Counted from the first letter of the stretch, positions 15,855 through 25,727 are shown. The stretch: DNA of 64,000 nt from Pyxidicoccus sp. MSG2 (GCF_026626705.1 NZ_JAPNKC010000001.1:11494001-11558000), one strand, 5' to 3'. Program-made: numbers and translations. The notes: generated by a model not told the origin, from the letters alone.

Positions 15855-17294
15855 TTGGGTAGCGCACGAATCCTGGCCGTGGATGACGAACGCGACACGT
15901 GCGAGGCGCTGGCGGAGATGCTCAGCACCTGGGGTCACAAGGTCGAGATCGCATTCGACGGGCATGACGCCCTCCGCAAGGCGGGCGAGTTCCGGCCGGA
16001 CGTCGTCCTGTCGGACCTGGCCATGCCGGAGACGGATGGCCTGTGGCTGCTGCGCAACCTGAAGGAAGAGCTGCCGGATTGCCCGGTGGTGTTCCTGACG
16101 GGACGCGGCACCATCGACGCCGCCGTGGAGGCCATCCGCGAGGGCGCCTACGACTTCATCGTCAAGCCGCTCGACACCGCGCGGCTGAAGGTCTGCATCG
16201 ACCGGGCGCTGGAGAAGAAGGAGACGATGCGCGAGGTGCAGACGCTGCGCAGGCGGCTGAAGCAGCTCGGCTCCTCGGACCTCATCGCCCAGTCCGCGAA
16301 CATGCGGAAGGTCATCGAGCTGGTGGAGAAGGTGGCCCCGTCCAAGGCCAGCGTGTCCATCAGCGGCGAGTCCGGCACGGGCAAGGAGGTCGTGTCGCGC
16401 GCGGTGCACAACCTGTCCCTGCGCCGCGACAAGCCCTTCATCGCCATCAACTGCGCGTCCATTCCGGCCACGCTCATCGAGTCCGAGCTGTTCGGCCACG
16501 AGCGCGGCGCCTTCACCGGCGCGGATCAGCGCCGCCCCGGCGTGTTCGAGATGGCGCACGGCGGCACGCTGTTCCTGGACGAGCTGGGCGAGATTCCCCT
16601 GGAGCTGCAGGCCAAGCTCTTGCGCGTCCTGGAAGAGGGGAAGCTGCGCCGGCTGGGTGGCAAGGTGGAGATTGAGGTCGACGTGCGCGTGCTGTGCGCC
16701 ACCAACCGCGACCTCAAGCAGGAGATCAAGGCGGGCCGCTTCCGCGAGGACCTCTACTTCCGCCTCAACGTGTTCCAGATCCACCTGCCGCCCCTGCGCG
16801 AGCGGCGCGAGGACGTCCCCATCCTGGTCCAGCACTTCGTGGACAAGTACCGCGGGGACTCGGCCAAGCGCGTCAACGGCGTGCACCCCGAGGCCATGGA
16901 GGTCCTGAAGAACTACGAGTGGCCGGGCAACATCCGCGAATTGCGCAACGCGGTGGAGCGCGCGGTGATCCTCTGCGACGGGGAGCTGATCACCCGCGAG
17001 CACCTGCCGCCGGACATGGCTGGCAAGGCCCCGGAGCGCCACACCTTCCGGCTGCCCTTCGGCTTGAGCCTGGACGCGGTGGAGCGCGAGTACATCCTCG
17101 GCAGCCTCCAGCGCAACGGGAACAACAAGGCCCGGACGGCGGAGGTGCTCGGGGTGAGCGAGAAGACGCTCTACAACAAGCTCAATCGCTACGCGGCCGA
17201 GGCCCGGGCGCAGCAGCCGGGAGGCCACGGCGGCCCGCTGGGCGGGCAGGGAGGCGACGGACCCATGGGCGCCAACAGCCTGGTCGTTCGCTGA
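15855..17294 (+). CDS. NtrC-family sigma-54-dependent response regulator
   Basis: 479 residues. Receiver domain (about 5-118; Asp in [10 protein letters not shown] about 53, Lys in VKPLD), AAA+ domain (about 140-375) with GESGTGKE, the sigma-54 contact loop GAFTGA (about 218-223), [10 protein letters not shown] and the R-finger region, and a Fis-type helix-turn-helix ([20 protein letters not shown], about 425-445). The last about 30 residues are Gly/Gln-rich. It should activate sigma-54 promoters when phosphorylated. TTG start after GGGAGG. It probably shares an operon with the HK-like gene upstream. The exact M. xanthus Nla/enhancer-binding ortholog cannot be told from sequence alone. Confidence 0.93.
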   Translation: MGSARILAVDDERDTCEALAEMLSTWGHKVEIAFDGHDALRKAGEFRPDVVLSDLAMPETDGLWLLRNLKEELPDCPVVFLTGRGTIDAAVEAIREGAYDFIVKPLDTARLKVCIDRALEKKETMREVQTLRRRLKQLGSSDLIAQSANMRKVIELVEKVAPSKASVSISGESGTGKEVVSRAVHNLSLRRDKPFIAINCASIPATLIESELFGHERGAFTGADQRRPGVFEMAHGGTLFLDELGEIPLELQAKLLRVLEEGKLRRLGGKVEIEVDVRVLCATNRDLKQEIKAGRFREDLYFRLNVFQIHLPPLRERREDVPILVQHFVDKYRGDSAKRVNGVHPEAMEVLKNYEWPGNIRELRNAVERAVILCDGELITREHLPPDMAGKAPERHTFRLPFGLSLDAVEREYILGSLQRNGNNKARTAEVLGVSEKTLYNKLNRYAAEARAQQPGGHGGPLGGQGGDGPMGANSLVVR

Positions 17295-17311
17295 CCTGTC
17301 AGGTAGGAATT

Positions 17312-17350
17312 CCCCTCCGGATTCCGCACGCTTGGCGGGACTCGGAGGGG
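17312..17350 (+). terminator. possible hairpin terminator after the NtrC-type gene
   Basis: CCCCTCCG (17312-17319) pairs with CGGAGGGG (17343-17350); further imperfect pairing extends the stem inward. No T tract follows, so factor-independent termination is uncertain. Confidence 0.35.
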
Positions 17351-17569
17351 GCTCGAAAGGTGAGCCCGAACAGGGCCCTTCCAGCCTCGAAACCCCGCGT
17401 CAATTCTTGACTTTTGACCTCTGGACGGGGGATTCTGCGGTAATCTCCCACCCACAGGGAGGGCCCGGCCGCAGGACGTACGCACCGGGCAACTCCGACG
17501 CCTTTCTTCAGGCCGTCCAGGAGTGTGCATCAGGTGCCGCCGGGGGGGCACAAGGAAGGCCACAACCCA

Positions 17570-19537
17570 ATGAGCGACGCGCGAGTTCTTCACTTCTTCG
17601 GCGGCAAGGGCGGGGCAGGCAAGACCACGCTCGCGGCAGCGTACGCGTTGCGGTTGTCGGAGGACGCGCCGAAGGAACGGGTGCTGCTCGTCTCGCTGGA
17701 CCCTGTGCGCTCCCTGTCGGACCTGGTGAAGAAGAAGCTCACGGCGAAGCCGACGAAGCTGGTGCCGGGCAAGGGCGAGGGCGGCGTGTACGCCCTGGAG
17801 CTCGAGCCCGCCACGCTGATGAAGCCCTTCCTCGCGGACTACCTGCCCGCGCTGCAGAAGGCCGCGGCGAAGGGCACGCACATCTCCGAGGAGGACATGG
17901 GCAAGCTGTACCAGCAGGCCATCCCGGGCCTGGAGGAGCTGGTGGGGCTCTTCCACGTCGTGGAGCTGCTGGAGGGCAAGGAGAAGGAGTTCGACCGGAT
18001 CATCGTCGACGCCTCGCCCACGAGCCACACGCTGCGGTTGTTCGATCTGCCGGTGGGGCTGCGCAAGTTCCTGGGCTTCGTGAAGGCGGGCGCTGAGAAG
18101 CCGGCCGCCACGGGCAAGGGCAAGAAGGCCGCGGAGCCGGCGGTGCCGGGCTTCCTGGAGCAGCTGGGCCAGAAGGCGGAGAAGCTGCTGGCGCTGCTGA
18201 AGGACCCCGCGCGCACGGCCTTCCACCTCGTGGCGCTGGCCGAGCCGGTGCCCGAGGCGCAGACGCGCATGCTCTTCACGCAGCTTCGCGAGCGCGGGCT
18301 GCCGGTGACGGAGATCATCGTCAACCAGGTGGAGGACCGCGACGGCTGTCCGGCGTGTATGGGCCGCCGGGGCCTCCAGGCCCCTCACGTTCGCAAGTAC
18401 CAGGCGCTGGACAAGGCCGTACCGGTGAACCTGCTGGGCCGGCGCGAGCTGGCGCCGCGCGGGCTGGACGGGCTGGCCCTGCTCGCCAAGGCGTGGGCGG
18501 GTGGCAAGGAGACGAAGGCGCTGGAGTTCGCCGCCGCGGAAGGGCCGCCGGCCCTGGTGCGCGCGCCGTCCATGCCGCCCATCGCCGCGCCGCCGCTGCC
18601 GCCCACCCGGCTGATCTTCTTCGTGGGTCAGGGTGGCGTGGGCAAGAGCTCGTGCGCCGCCGCGGCCGCGGTGACGCTGACCGAGAAGGAGGGGCCGGTG
18701 CTCCTCATCTCCACGGATCCGGCGCACTCGCTGTCGGACGTGCTGCAGAGCCGGCTGACGGACACCGAGACGCAGGTGAAGGGCACCAAGGGTCTGTACG
18801 CCCGCGAGCTGGACATCTCCGGCTGGTTCAATGCCTTGCGCAAGCGCCTGAAGGAGAAGGCGGAGAAGGCCTTCGAGGGCGCGCCCAAGGCGGGCAGCGA
18901 GGTTCCGGCGGATCTGCTCTACCTGCGCAACCTGCTGGACTGCGCGCCCCCGGGCATCGACGAGCTGGCGGCGCTGTCCTGCCTCACGGACGCACTGGTG
19001 CAGGAGCGCTTCAAGCGCATCGTCGTGGACTCCTCGCCGGTGGTGACGGCGGTGCGGGTGGTGGAGCTGGCGGGGACGGCCACGACGTGGCTGAACGCGC
19101 TGCACACCGTGCTGAGCAAGCACCGCGCGAAGGGCCTGGGTGATCTGGCGGACGACATCGCCGCGATGATCAAGCACGTGAAGCGCTTCGAGGAGGCGCT
19201 GGCCTCCCCCAGCGAGGCGCGCTTCGTCGTCGTCACGCGCGGCGAGGAGCTGGCCGCGGCGCGCACCGAGCGGCTGGTGGAGTACCTCAAGGAGAAGAAG
19301 CTCCCGGTGGAGCGCGTGCTCGTCAATCGCGTGGGCCCCAAGTCCACCTGCGAGAAGTGCGAGAACCGGCGCAAGCTGGAGCTGAACGCGGCGAAGGCGA
19401 TTGAAAAGAAGATCGGCCTGCCCGTCACCATGGCTCCGGCGCTCGGCCGTCACCCGGCGGGCCTGCGCGAGCTGAAGGCGTTCCGCACCGCGTGGTACGC
19501 GCTGTCCCCGCCGGCCGCGAAGATCAAGGCAGCCTGA
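17570..19537 (+). CDS. double ArsA/Get3-family ATPase
   Basis: 655 residues with two homologous halves. Each has a deviant Walker A for the ArsA/Get3/MinD fold: GGKGGAGKTT (about 8-17) and GQGGVGKSS (about 350-358), and a switch aspartate motif (VSLDPVRSLSDL, ISTDPAHSLSDV). Each half also has a CxxC pair: CPAC (about 262) and CEKC (about 597). ArsA pumps arsenite with ArsB; Get3 inserts tail-anchored proteins, using CxxC for dimer zinc. No arsB or arsR is nearby, so a Get3-like or cytoskeletal-type role is as likely. The intermolecular dimer seems replaced by a fused pair. Confidence 0.85.
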   Translation: MSDARVLHFFGGKGGAGKTTLAAAYALRLSEDAPKERVLLVSLDPVRSLSDLVKKKLTAKPTKLVPGKGEGGVYALELEPATLMKPFLADYLPALQKAAAKGTHISEEDMGKLYQQAIPGLEELVGLFHVVELLEGKEKEFDRIIVDASPTSHTLRLFDLPVGLRKFLGFVKAGAEKPAATGKGKKAAEPAVPGFLEQLGQKAEKLLALLKDPARTAFHLVALAEPVPEAQTRMLFTQLRERGLPVTEIIVNQVEDRDGCPACMGRRGLQAPHVRKYQALDKAVPVNLLGRRELAPRGLDGLALLAKAWAGGKETKALEFAAAEGPPALVRAPSMPPIAAPPLPPTRLIFFVGQGGVGKSSCAAAAAVTLTEKEGPVLLISTDPAHSLSDVLQSRLTDTETQVKGTKGLYARELDISGWFNALRKRLKEKAEKAFEGAPKAGSEVPADLLYLRNLLDCAPPGIDELAALSCLTDALVQERFKRIVVDSSPVVTAVRVVELAGTATTWLNALHTVLSKHRAKGLGDLADDIAAMIKHVKRFEEALASPSEARFVVVTRGEELAAARTERLVEYLKEKKLPVERVLVNRVGPKSTCEKCENRRKLELNAAKAIEKKIGLPVTMAPALGRHPAGLRELKAFRTAWYALSPPAAKIKAA

Positions 19538-19744
19538 GGCGGCCTGCCGGTGAGTCAAAGGGGGCCCGCCACCCGCGTGCCTCCAGCCCCGTTACTGCCC
19601 CGAAAAGAACTGCCGCCCCGCCCCCGCTGCGCACGATGACCACTTGCGTCGTGGGCGCCAAGGGCCGCCTGCCCGCTCGCCGTGTAAGCGTGCGGGCCCC
19701 ATCACCCCGAGTGGTGGGCCGCCGTCATTCCCCGCCGGGGTGTC

Positions 19745-20431
19745 TCAGGCATCGCACTCGGACGGTGAGTCGGTGAACGTGCCCAGCTCGGGAAAGGTGA
19801 GGGCGCCGGTGTCGGTCAGCGTCCCCACCAGCGGCGCCCGGCCCTTCAATCGCAGCTCCACCTGGCGGCCTCGGACGACGTAGGTGCCGGGCACCTCGCC
19901 GGGCCGGGGCTTCCCGTCGTCTCCCACCTGCTTCGTCCAGAGCACGGCCCTGCCGTTGGCCTGGAAGCGCAGGCCCTGGGTGGTGCCGTAGACGCCCACG
20001 CCCGGGCCGAACCAGGAGACGGCGGGCAGGAGGCGGGGCACGTCGGCCTCGCGCTCCGGGGTGCGGCCCAGCAGCCGCTGCCAGCCGAGCGTGTCGCGGA
20101 TGGCGTCGAAGTCCCGGTCCACCTTCGCCCGGGCCAACCGGCGCGCGTCCAGCTTCACCGCCTGGGTGAGGTGCTCGACGATGACGTCCCGGTGGGCGCT
20201 GTACTCGCACACCTTGCCCTGCTTGCGCAGCAGGCCCAGGGTGGCGGCGACGTTGTAGCGGGCGAGCGCATAGTCCGGGGCCTCCCGGGCAGCCTCCTGG
20301 AACTTCTCCAGCGCCTCCGGATAGCGGCCGGCCTGGTACAGGCGGAAGCCCTCGGTGTTCAACGTCCTCGCCGTGGGGGTGGGAACGGCGGCCGTCAGGG
20401 CCAGGGCGAGCAGCAGGGGGGAGAAGAGCAT
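19745..20431 (-). CDS. exported TPR-containing protein
   Basis: 228 residues. A signal peptide (MLFSPLLLALALTAAVP) is followed by one or two TPR units (LNTEGFRLYQAGRYPEALEK to YALARYNVAATLGLL, about 25-70), then a linker and a beta-rich C-terminal domain of about 100 residues with no family I recognise (LRFQANGRAVLWTKQ, VPGTYVVRGRQVELRLKGR). The latter looks like a lipocalin-like or DUF-type META fold. It is convergent with the ArsA-like gene and divergent from accA. Function unknown. Confidence 0.7.
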   Translation of the reverse strand: MLFSPLLLALALTAAVPTPTARTLNTEGFRLYQAGRYPEALEKFQEAAREAPDYALARYNVAATLGLLRKQGKVCEYSAHRDVIVEHLTQAVKLDARRLARAKVDRDFDAIRDTLGWQRLLGRTPEREADVPRLLPAVSWFGPGVGVYGTTQGLRFQANGRAVLWTKQVGDDGKPRPGEVPGTYVVRGRQVELRLKGRAPLVGTLTDTGALTFPELGTFTDSPSECDA

Positions 20432-20488
20432 GGCGTCCTGTGGATGGCAGGGCCCGCCGATTCCGCGGGGTGCGTAACCTCTTGCGCG

Positions 20489-20518
20489 TTGAAAGCGGAC
20501 ATACCCTGGTGCTAGTCC
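20489..20518 (+). promoter_or_regulatory. possible promoter giving a leaderless accA transcript
   Basis: TTGAAA (20489-20494) and TAGTCC (20513-20518) are 18 bases apart. The -10 ends 6 bases before the accA ATG at 20525, and no Shine-Dalgarno is seen, so transcription could begin at or near the start codon. Confidence 0.3.
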
Positions 20519-20524
20519 CGCGCC

Positions 20525-21493
20525 ATGGCAACCAGTACCAGCTATGCGCTCGACTTCGAGCGACCCCTCATCGAGCTGGAGAAGAAGATCGAGGAGCTCA
20601 AGGTCCTCTCCACGAGCGGCTCGGTGGACTTCTCCTCGGAGATCTCCAAGCTCGAGAAGAAGGCCAAGAAGCTCCAGACGGAGATCTTCAGCGATTTGAC
20701 GCGGTGGCAGGTGGTGCAGATGTCCCGCCACCCGAACCGGCCGTACTTCCTGGACTACGTCCACCACCTCTTCACGGACTTCGTGGAGCTGTGCGGAGAC
20801 CGGCACTTCGGCGAGGACCCGTCGATTGTGGGCGGCTTCGCGCGCTTCGACGGCAAGCCCGTCATGGTGATGGGCCACCAGAAGGGCCGCAACACCAAGG
20901 AGAACATGGCGCGCAACTTCGGCATGCCGCGCCCGGAGGGCTACCGCAAGGCCCGCCGGCTGATGGAGCTGGCCGAGCGCTTCGAGAAGCCCATCCTCAC
21001 CTTCGTGGATACGCCGGGCGCGTACCCGGGCATTGGCGCGGAGGAGCGCGGGCAGGCGGAGGCCATCGCCGTCAACCTGGAGGTGATGAGCGGGCTCAAG
21101 GTGCCCATCATCTCCACCGTGGTGGGCGAGGGCGGCTCGGGCGGCGCGCTGGCCATCGGTGTGGGCAACCGCGTGCTGATGCTGCAGAACAGCGTCTACT
21201 CGGTCATCTCTCCGGAGGGCTGCGCCTCCATCCTCTTCCGTGACGCCAGCAAGGCGGACAAGGCGGCGGACGCGATGAAGCTCACGGCGAAGGACCTGCT
21301 GGAGATGAAGATTGTCGACGAGGTGGTGCCCGAGCCCGCCGGCGGCGCCCACCGGGACGCGGCGAAGATGGCCGAGGCCCTGGGCAAGACGCTTCGCAAG
21401 CACCTCGGCCAGCTCGCCGAGCTGTCGCCCGATGAACTGGTCAAGGACCGGTACGCGAAGTTCCGCGCGCTGGGCGTGTTCTCCGGGCGCTGA
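20525..21493 (+). CDS. accA: acetyl-CoA carboxylase carboxyltransferase subunit alpha
   Basis: 322 residues, normal length. With AccD it transfers the carboxyl group from biotin to acetyl-CoA, the first step of fatty acid synthesis. Signature segments include [15 protein letters not shown] at the N-terminus, [25 protein letters not shown] and [11 protein letters not shown] with the crotonase-like oxyanion region. accD is not adjacent. It begins an apparent accA-hisC-cmk operon; hisC follows after 23 bases. Confidence 0.96.
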   Translation: MATSTSYALDFERPLIELEKKIEELKVLSTSGSVDFSSEISKLEKKAKKLQTEIFSDLTRWQVVQMSRHPNRPYFLDYVHHLFTDFVELCGDRHFGEDPSIVGGFARFDGKPVMVMGHQKGRNTKENMARNFGMPRPEGYRKARRLMELAERFEKPILTFVDTPGAYPGIGAEERGQAEAIAVNLEVMSGLKVPIISTVVGEGGSGGALAIGVGNRVLMLQNSVYSVISPEGCASILFRDASKADKAADAMKLTAKDLLEMKIVDEVVPEPAGGAHRDAAKMAEALGKTLRKHLGQLAELSPDELVKDRYAKFRALGVFSGR

Positions 21494-21516
21494 AGACATT
21501 ACCCCTGGCCCTGCCC

Positions 21517-22608
21517 ATGCGACCTCTCGTTCCACCCTACGTCGAGACCCTCAAGCCCTACGTCCCGGGCAAGCCGATTGAAGAGACCGAGCGTGAGTAC
21601 GGCCTGAAGGGGGTCATCAAGCTCGCCTCGAACGAGAACCCGCTGGGCCCCTCGCCCCGTGCCGTGGAGGCCATGCGGACGGCCTCCACCGCGACGCACC
21701 TCTACCCGGACGCCACGTCCTTCCACCTCGTGCGCCGGCTGGCCACGCACGTGGGCGTGCGCCCGGAGGAAGTCGTGCTGGGCAGCGGCTCGAACGAGCT
21801 CATCGAGCTGCTCATCCGGACCTTCACCACGGCGGAGGACGAAATCCTCCTCTGCAAGGGCTCGTTCTCCGCGTACCGCATCTCCGCGCAGGCGCACGGG
21901 CGCCCGTTCGTGGAGGTTCCCATGAAGGCGGGCTACCAGTACGACCTGGACGCCATGGCGAAGGCCGTGACGCCGCGCACGCGGATGGTGTTCCTGGCCA
22001 ACCCGGACAACCCCACGGGCACGGCCTTCTCGCGCCAGGCGCTGGAGGCCTTCCTCGCCGCGGTGCCCCCCGAAGTCCTCGTGGTGCACGACGAGGCCTA
22101 CTTCGAGTTCGTGGAGTGGCCCGAGTACGCCAGCGCGGTGGAGCTGTTCCGCCAGCACCCCAACCTCGTGGCGCTGCGCACCTTCAGCAAGATTCACGGG
22201 CTGGCCGGCGTGCGCCTGGGCTACGGCATCATGGACGCGAAGCTCGCGGGCTACGTGCACCGCACGCGCATGCCGTTCAACCTGACTGTGGTGGCGCAGG
22301 CGGCGGGCATGGCCGCGCTGGAAGACACCGAGCACGTGCAGCGCACGCGCGACAACAACCGCCAGGGCCTGCGCTACTACGCGGAGGCGCTGCCGAAGCT
22401 GGGCGCGACGCTCACGCACAGCCACGCCAACTTCGTGTTCGCGGACTTCCACCGGCCGGCCGTGGAGCTGTACGAACTGTTGCTGCGCAAGGGCGTCATC
22501 GTCCGGCCCTTCGCGAGCCAGGGCTTCCCCACCTGCCTGCGCATCTCCGTGGGGACTCCCAGGGAAAACGAGCGTTGCGTGGTGGCACTGAAGGAGATTC
22601 TCACGTGA
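21517..22608 (+). CDS. hisC: histidinol-phosphate aminotransferase
   Basis: 363 residues. A PLP enzyme of fold type I that makes L-histidinol phosphate from imidazole-acetol phosphate; relatives also act on aromatic amino acids. Visible: NENPLGPSP near the N-terminus, NPDNPTGT, DEAYFEF, the PLP lysine in TFSKIHGLAGVRLGYG (about 230), and a terminal RISVGTP with the substrate arginine. Its stop overlaps the cmk start by 4 bases. Other his genes are absent, so a role in aromatic amino acid synthesis in the cmk/aro context is possible. Confidence 0.9.
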   Translation: MRPLVPPYVETLKPYVPGKPIEETEREYGLKGVIKLASNENPLGPSPRAVEAMRTASTATHLYPDATSFHLVRRLATHVGVRPEEVVLGSGSNELIELLIRTFTTAEDEILLCKGSFSAYRISAQAHGRPFVEVPMKAGYQYDLDAMAKAVTPRTRMVFLANPDNPTGTAFSRQALEAFLAAVPPEVLVVHDEAYFEFVEWPEYASAVELFRQHPNLVALRTFSKIHGLAGVRLGYGIMDAKLAGYVHRTRMPFNLTVVAQAAGMAALEDTEHVQRTRDNNRQGLRYYAEALPKLGATLTHSHANFVFADFHRPAVELYELLLRKGVIVRPFASQGFPTCLRISVGTPRENERCVVALKEILT

Positions 22609-23297
22609 GCACGCGTCCCTTCATCGTCGCCATCGACGGCCCGGCCGGCGCGGGCAAGTCGTCCGTGTCCAAGCTGCTGGCGCGGCGGATGGGCTTCGCG
22701 CTGGTGGACACCGGCGCCATCTACCGCTGCGTGGCGCTGATGGCGACGCGTGAGGGGATTGCGTTCGACGATGACGCGGCCTTGGAATCACTGCTGAGCC
22801 GCGTGCACATCCACTTCCAGGTGGTGGGCGAGGAGAACCACGTGTTCCTGGCCGGGCAGGACGTGTCCGGGGACATCCGCACGCCGGAAATCTCCATGGC
22901 CGCGTCGCGGGTGTCCGGCCGTCCGGTGGTGCGCGCGGGGCTGTTGCAACTCCAGCGGCGGCTCGCGCTGGAGGCGGGGAAGGGCGCCATCCTGGAGGGG
23001 CGTGACATCGGCACGGTGGTCTTCCCCGACGCGGACGCCAAGTTCTTCCTGGAGGCCAACCCCGAGGTGCGCGCGCGGCGCCGCTTCGAGGAGCTGTTCC
23101 AGAAGGGCGTGGAGAGCACGCTGGAGGAGGTGCTCGCCGACCAGATGAAGCGCGACAAGGACGACTCCGCGCGCGCGGTGGCCCCGCTCAAGGCCGCGGA
23201 GGATGCCCTCCGCGTGGACTCCAGCAGCAGCCCCCTCTCCGAGGTGGTGCACTCGCTGGAGGCCGAAATCCTCCGCCGCATGGCCGCGCGGAAGTAG
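22605..23297 (+). CDS. cmk: (d)CMP kinase
   Basis: 230 residues. Phosphorylates CMP and dCMP using ATP. P-loop GPAGAGKSSVSK (about 12-23), DTGAIYR (about 36-42), the CMP-binding segment with RVSGRPVVR, EGRDIGTVVFPDA (about 126-138) and the lid RRRFEEL/RDKDDSARAVAPLK are standard. GTG start inside the hisC stop (GTGA overlap) implies translational coupling. The third gene of the accA-hisC-cmk operon; converges on the transglycosylase gene 21 bases away. Confidence 0.96.
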   Translation: MSTRPFIVAIDGPAGAGKSSVSKLLARRMGFALVDTGAIYRCVALMATREGIAFDDDAALESLLSRVHIHFQVVGEENHVFLAGQDVSGDIRTPEISMAASRVSGRPVVRAGLLQLQRRLALEAGKGAILEGRDIGTVVFPDADAKFFLEANPEVRARRRFEELFQKGVESTLEEVLADQMKRDKDDSARAVAPLKAAEDALRVDSSSSPLSEVVHSLEAEILRRMAARK

Positions 23298-23318
23298 CTC
23301 CCGCGCGGCCGTTGCGTC

Positions 23319-25457
23319 TCAGAAGGTGACGCCCTCCACCGAGGGCTCCGGCACCTTGAGCGACAGCCGCAGGCCCTTGCCATTCGCGTCGTAGAACGCG
23401 TGGTAGAGGAACAGGTCCGCCACCACCTGCTTCACGTAGCCGCGCGTCTCCTTGAAGGGAATCGTCTCCACGAAGAGGTCCAGGGGCAGCGTGCCGCGCT
23501 CCTGCGCCCACTTCACCGTGGGGCCCGGGCCGGCGTTGTAGGCCGCGGCCGCGAGCACCGGGTGACCGAAGCGCTCCATCAGCCGTGAGAGGTACCAGGC
23601 GCCGTAGCGGATGTTTCGCTCGGGGGAGAAGAGGTCCGCGGGCGCGGGGGCCGGCTCCGACAGGCGCTCGGCGATGGCCGTGGCGGTGGGAGGGATGATC
23701 TGCATCAGCCCACGCGCGTCCGCCGCGCTCATGACCTCCGGGCGGAAGGCGCTCTCGCGCCGCATGATGGCCCAGACGAGGAACGGGTCCACCTTCGCCT
23801 GCGCCGCGGCCTGCTCCACCGCGTTGGGGAAGGCGCGTGGGTAGAAGGCCGCGAGCGCATCCGGCTCGCGCGAGCCGAAGGCGCGGCCCCAGAGGTAGCG
23901 CGCCGCCACCGCGTGCGCCTGGCCGTACTCGCCCAGCTTGAGCAGGGCGTGCGCGAAGGGCAGCGCCTGGTCCGCCGTGCGCAGCCGGGCCGCGTGTGCC
24001 TCCACCTCGTCCGCCGCGTCGCGGAACAGGCCCGCGCGCGTCAGCTCCATCGCCAGCTCCAGCTCCGGCGGGCGGGGCAGCTCCAGCTGCTTCGGCGGCA
24101 GCGGGAAGTGGACGGGCGGCGTGCGTCCCAGTTCCTTCAGCCGCTCGGCCGCCATCAGCGCGTAGAAGGACGCCGGCGCGGTGGTGATGAGGGCGTCGTA
24201 CGCCGGGCCCACCACGTCCGCCTTCGCACCCTCCAGCTCTCGGCTGCGAGCCACCCAGTAGCGGGCCTGCGGCACCATGCTGCTGCGCGGGAAGGCGTCC
24301 ACCAGCGACTCCAGCGTCGCGCGGGCCTTCGCGTAGTCCTCCAGTCGCAGGTGCGCGAGCGCCCGGAACCACAGCCCCTCGTCGCGGCGGCGCGAGCGCG
24401 GGTAGCGCGTGTCGAAGGCGGTGAAGGACTTCACCGCGTCAGCGAAGCGACCTCCCTGCAAGTCCAACCAGCCCGCGAAGAAGGCGCCTTCATCCCCCGC
24501 GGCCTGCGCGGGGTACTTCGCGTCCAGCGCCGCCATCAGCGTCCGGGCCCGCACGTTGTCGTCGGAGCGCAGCGCGCGCCGCGCCACCACCAGCGCCGCC
24601 TCGGAGGCCACGTCCGGCGGGCCCTTCTCCGCCACCGCGAGCGCCTTCTCCGCGTCCTCCAGCCGCTTCAGCCCGAAGTAGGCCTGCGCGCGCAGGAGCG
24701 CCACCTTCGCCTGCTGGGGCTTCGCCAGCTTCGGGCCCTTCTCCAGCGCGTCCAGCTCGTCCAGCGCCCGCTGCGCCGCGCCCGCGTCCAGGAAGCCGTC
24801 CGCGCGGCGGGTGCGCTCGGCGAAGCCCAGCTTCGCGGCGGGCTTCGTGCCCTCGGTGAGCCACTTCACCGCGTCATCCGCGTAGGGGTGCGTGGGGTAG
24901 CGCAGCGCCACCGCGAGCAGGTCCGCCACCTGGCCCGCGCGGTTGCCCGAAGCTCCGCGAGAGATGCCACGCTGATACAACAGTTCCGGAGTAGGCGTGG
25001 CCTTCGCGGCGCCTTCAAGCACCGCGGACGCCTCCTTCGCCTTGCCGGCCTCGAGCAGGGACTCGCCCAGGCGCGCGCGGGCGCGAGCCGCCAGCTGCGC
25101 GGGGGGCTGGGCCACCAGCACCCGGGCGAAGTCCGCGGCGGCGCCCACCGGGTCCCCGGCGTAGAAGCGCGCCTGGCCCAGGTAGAAGGCGTGGTAGGGC
25201 GCGAGGGCCTCGGGGGCAGGGTGAGCGGACAGGAGCTCTCTTGCCTCGGCCGCCTGCCCATCGGAGAGGGCCAGCGTGCCCGCCAGCAGCGCGAGCCGCC
25301 CGGCGTCCGGGCACTTCTTCGCGACACAGGCCGCCAGCTCGTCCCGCGAAAGACTCGCCGCCTCGGATTTGTGCAGCCGCACTGCCTCCAGCGTCGCTGG
25401 AGACTGCCCCAGGGCCACCCCGGCAACCAGACCCGCCACCAGCCCGGTCCAACTCAT
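23319..25457 (-). CDS. soluble-lytic-transglycosylase-like protein with TPR-type superhelix
   Basis: 712 residues. A signal peptide (MSWTGLVAGLVAGVALGQSP), then a long alpha-superhelix of TPR-like repeats (about 30-500), then a C-terminal Slt catalytic domain (about 550-690). The catalytic Glu is in RRESAFRP (about 567), followed by ARGLMQIIPPTA and AAAAYNAGPG. Such enzymes cleave peptidoglycan to 1,6-anhydro-muropeptides in the periplasm during wall remodelling. AAGGAAG lies 6 bases before the ATG. It is larger than E. coli Slt70 (about 620 mature residues) owing to extra repeats. Confidence 0.92.
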   Translation of the reverse strand: MSWTGLVAGLVAGVALGQSPATLEAVRLHKSEAASLSRDELAACVAKKCPDAGRLALLAGTLALSDGQAAEARELLSAHPAPEALAPYHAFYLGQARFYAGDPVGAAADFARVLVAQPPAQLAARARARLGESLLEAGKAKEASAVLEGAAKATPTPELLYQRGISRGASGNRAGQVADLLAVALRYPTHPYADDAVKWLTEGTKPAAKLGFAERTRRADGFLDAGAAQRALDELDALEKGPKLAKPQQAKVALLRAQAYFGLKRLEDAEKALAVAEKGPPDVASEAALVVARRALRSDDNVRARTLMAALDAKYPAQAAGDEGAFFAGWLDLQGGRFADAVKSFTAFDTRYPRSRRRDEGLWFRALAHLRLEDYAKARATLESLVDAFPRSSMVPQARYWVARSRELEGAKADVVGPAYDALITTAPASFYALMAAERLKELGRTPPVHFPLPPKQLELPRPPELELAMELTRAGLFRDAADEVEAHAARLRTADQALPFAHALLKLGEYGQAHAVAARYLWGRAFGSREPDALAAFYPRAFPNAVEQAAAQAKVDPFLVWAIMRRESAFRPEVMSAADARGLMQIIPPTATAIAERLSEPAPAPADLFSPERNIRYGAWYLSRLMERFGHPVLAAAAYNAGPGPTVKWAQERGTLPLDLFVETIPFKETRGYVKQVVADLFLYHAFYDANGKGLRLSLKVPEPSVEGVTF

Positions 25458-25543
25458 GTGGTCTTCCTTTCCTGACGCGGCTTTGCGGCCTGCCAACGAG
25501 ATGCGAAGCCCGATCATTCCCCTTGCATTCCCAGGGGGGTGGT

Positions 25544-25572
25544 TTGACAGAACGAGCGACAAGTCCTAGATC
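25544..25572 (+). promoter_or_regulatory. strong sigma-70-type promoter
   Basis: TTGACA (25544-25549) is a perfect -35; TAGATC (25567-25572) is a fair -10; spacing is exactly 17. The first gene downstream is the small Cys protein at 25812. Confidence 0.55.
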
Positions 25573-25727
25573 CCCGCGGCGTCGAGGCGGTCCGGACTGT
25601 TCGTCACCCGTCAACATTCGCCGAAAGCGTCCAGGCGATTACGTGCACTTGGGTAGGAGAAGTCGGCCCATTGCGTCACCTGGAGTGAATCACTACTTTG
25701 CGCGGCCGTTACGCGCCACTCCGGTCC

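Noticed and set aside
19670-19720. hairpin between the ArsA-like gene and the converging TPR gene as a terminator
   Set aside because: The GGCCC/GGGCC arms pair only partly, with several mismatches, and no T tract follows.
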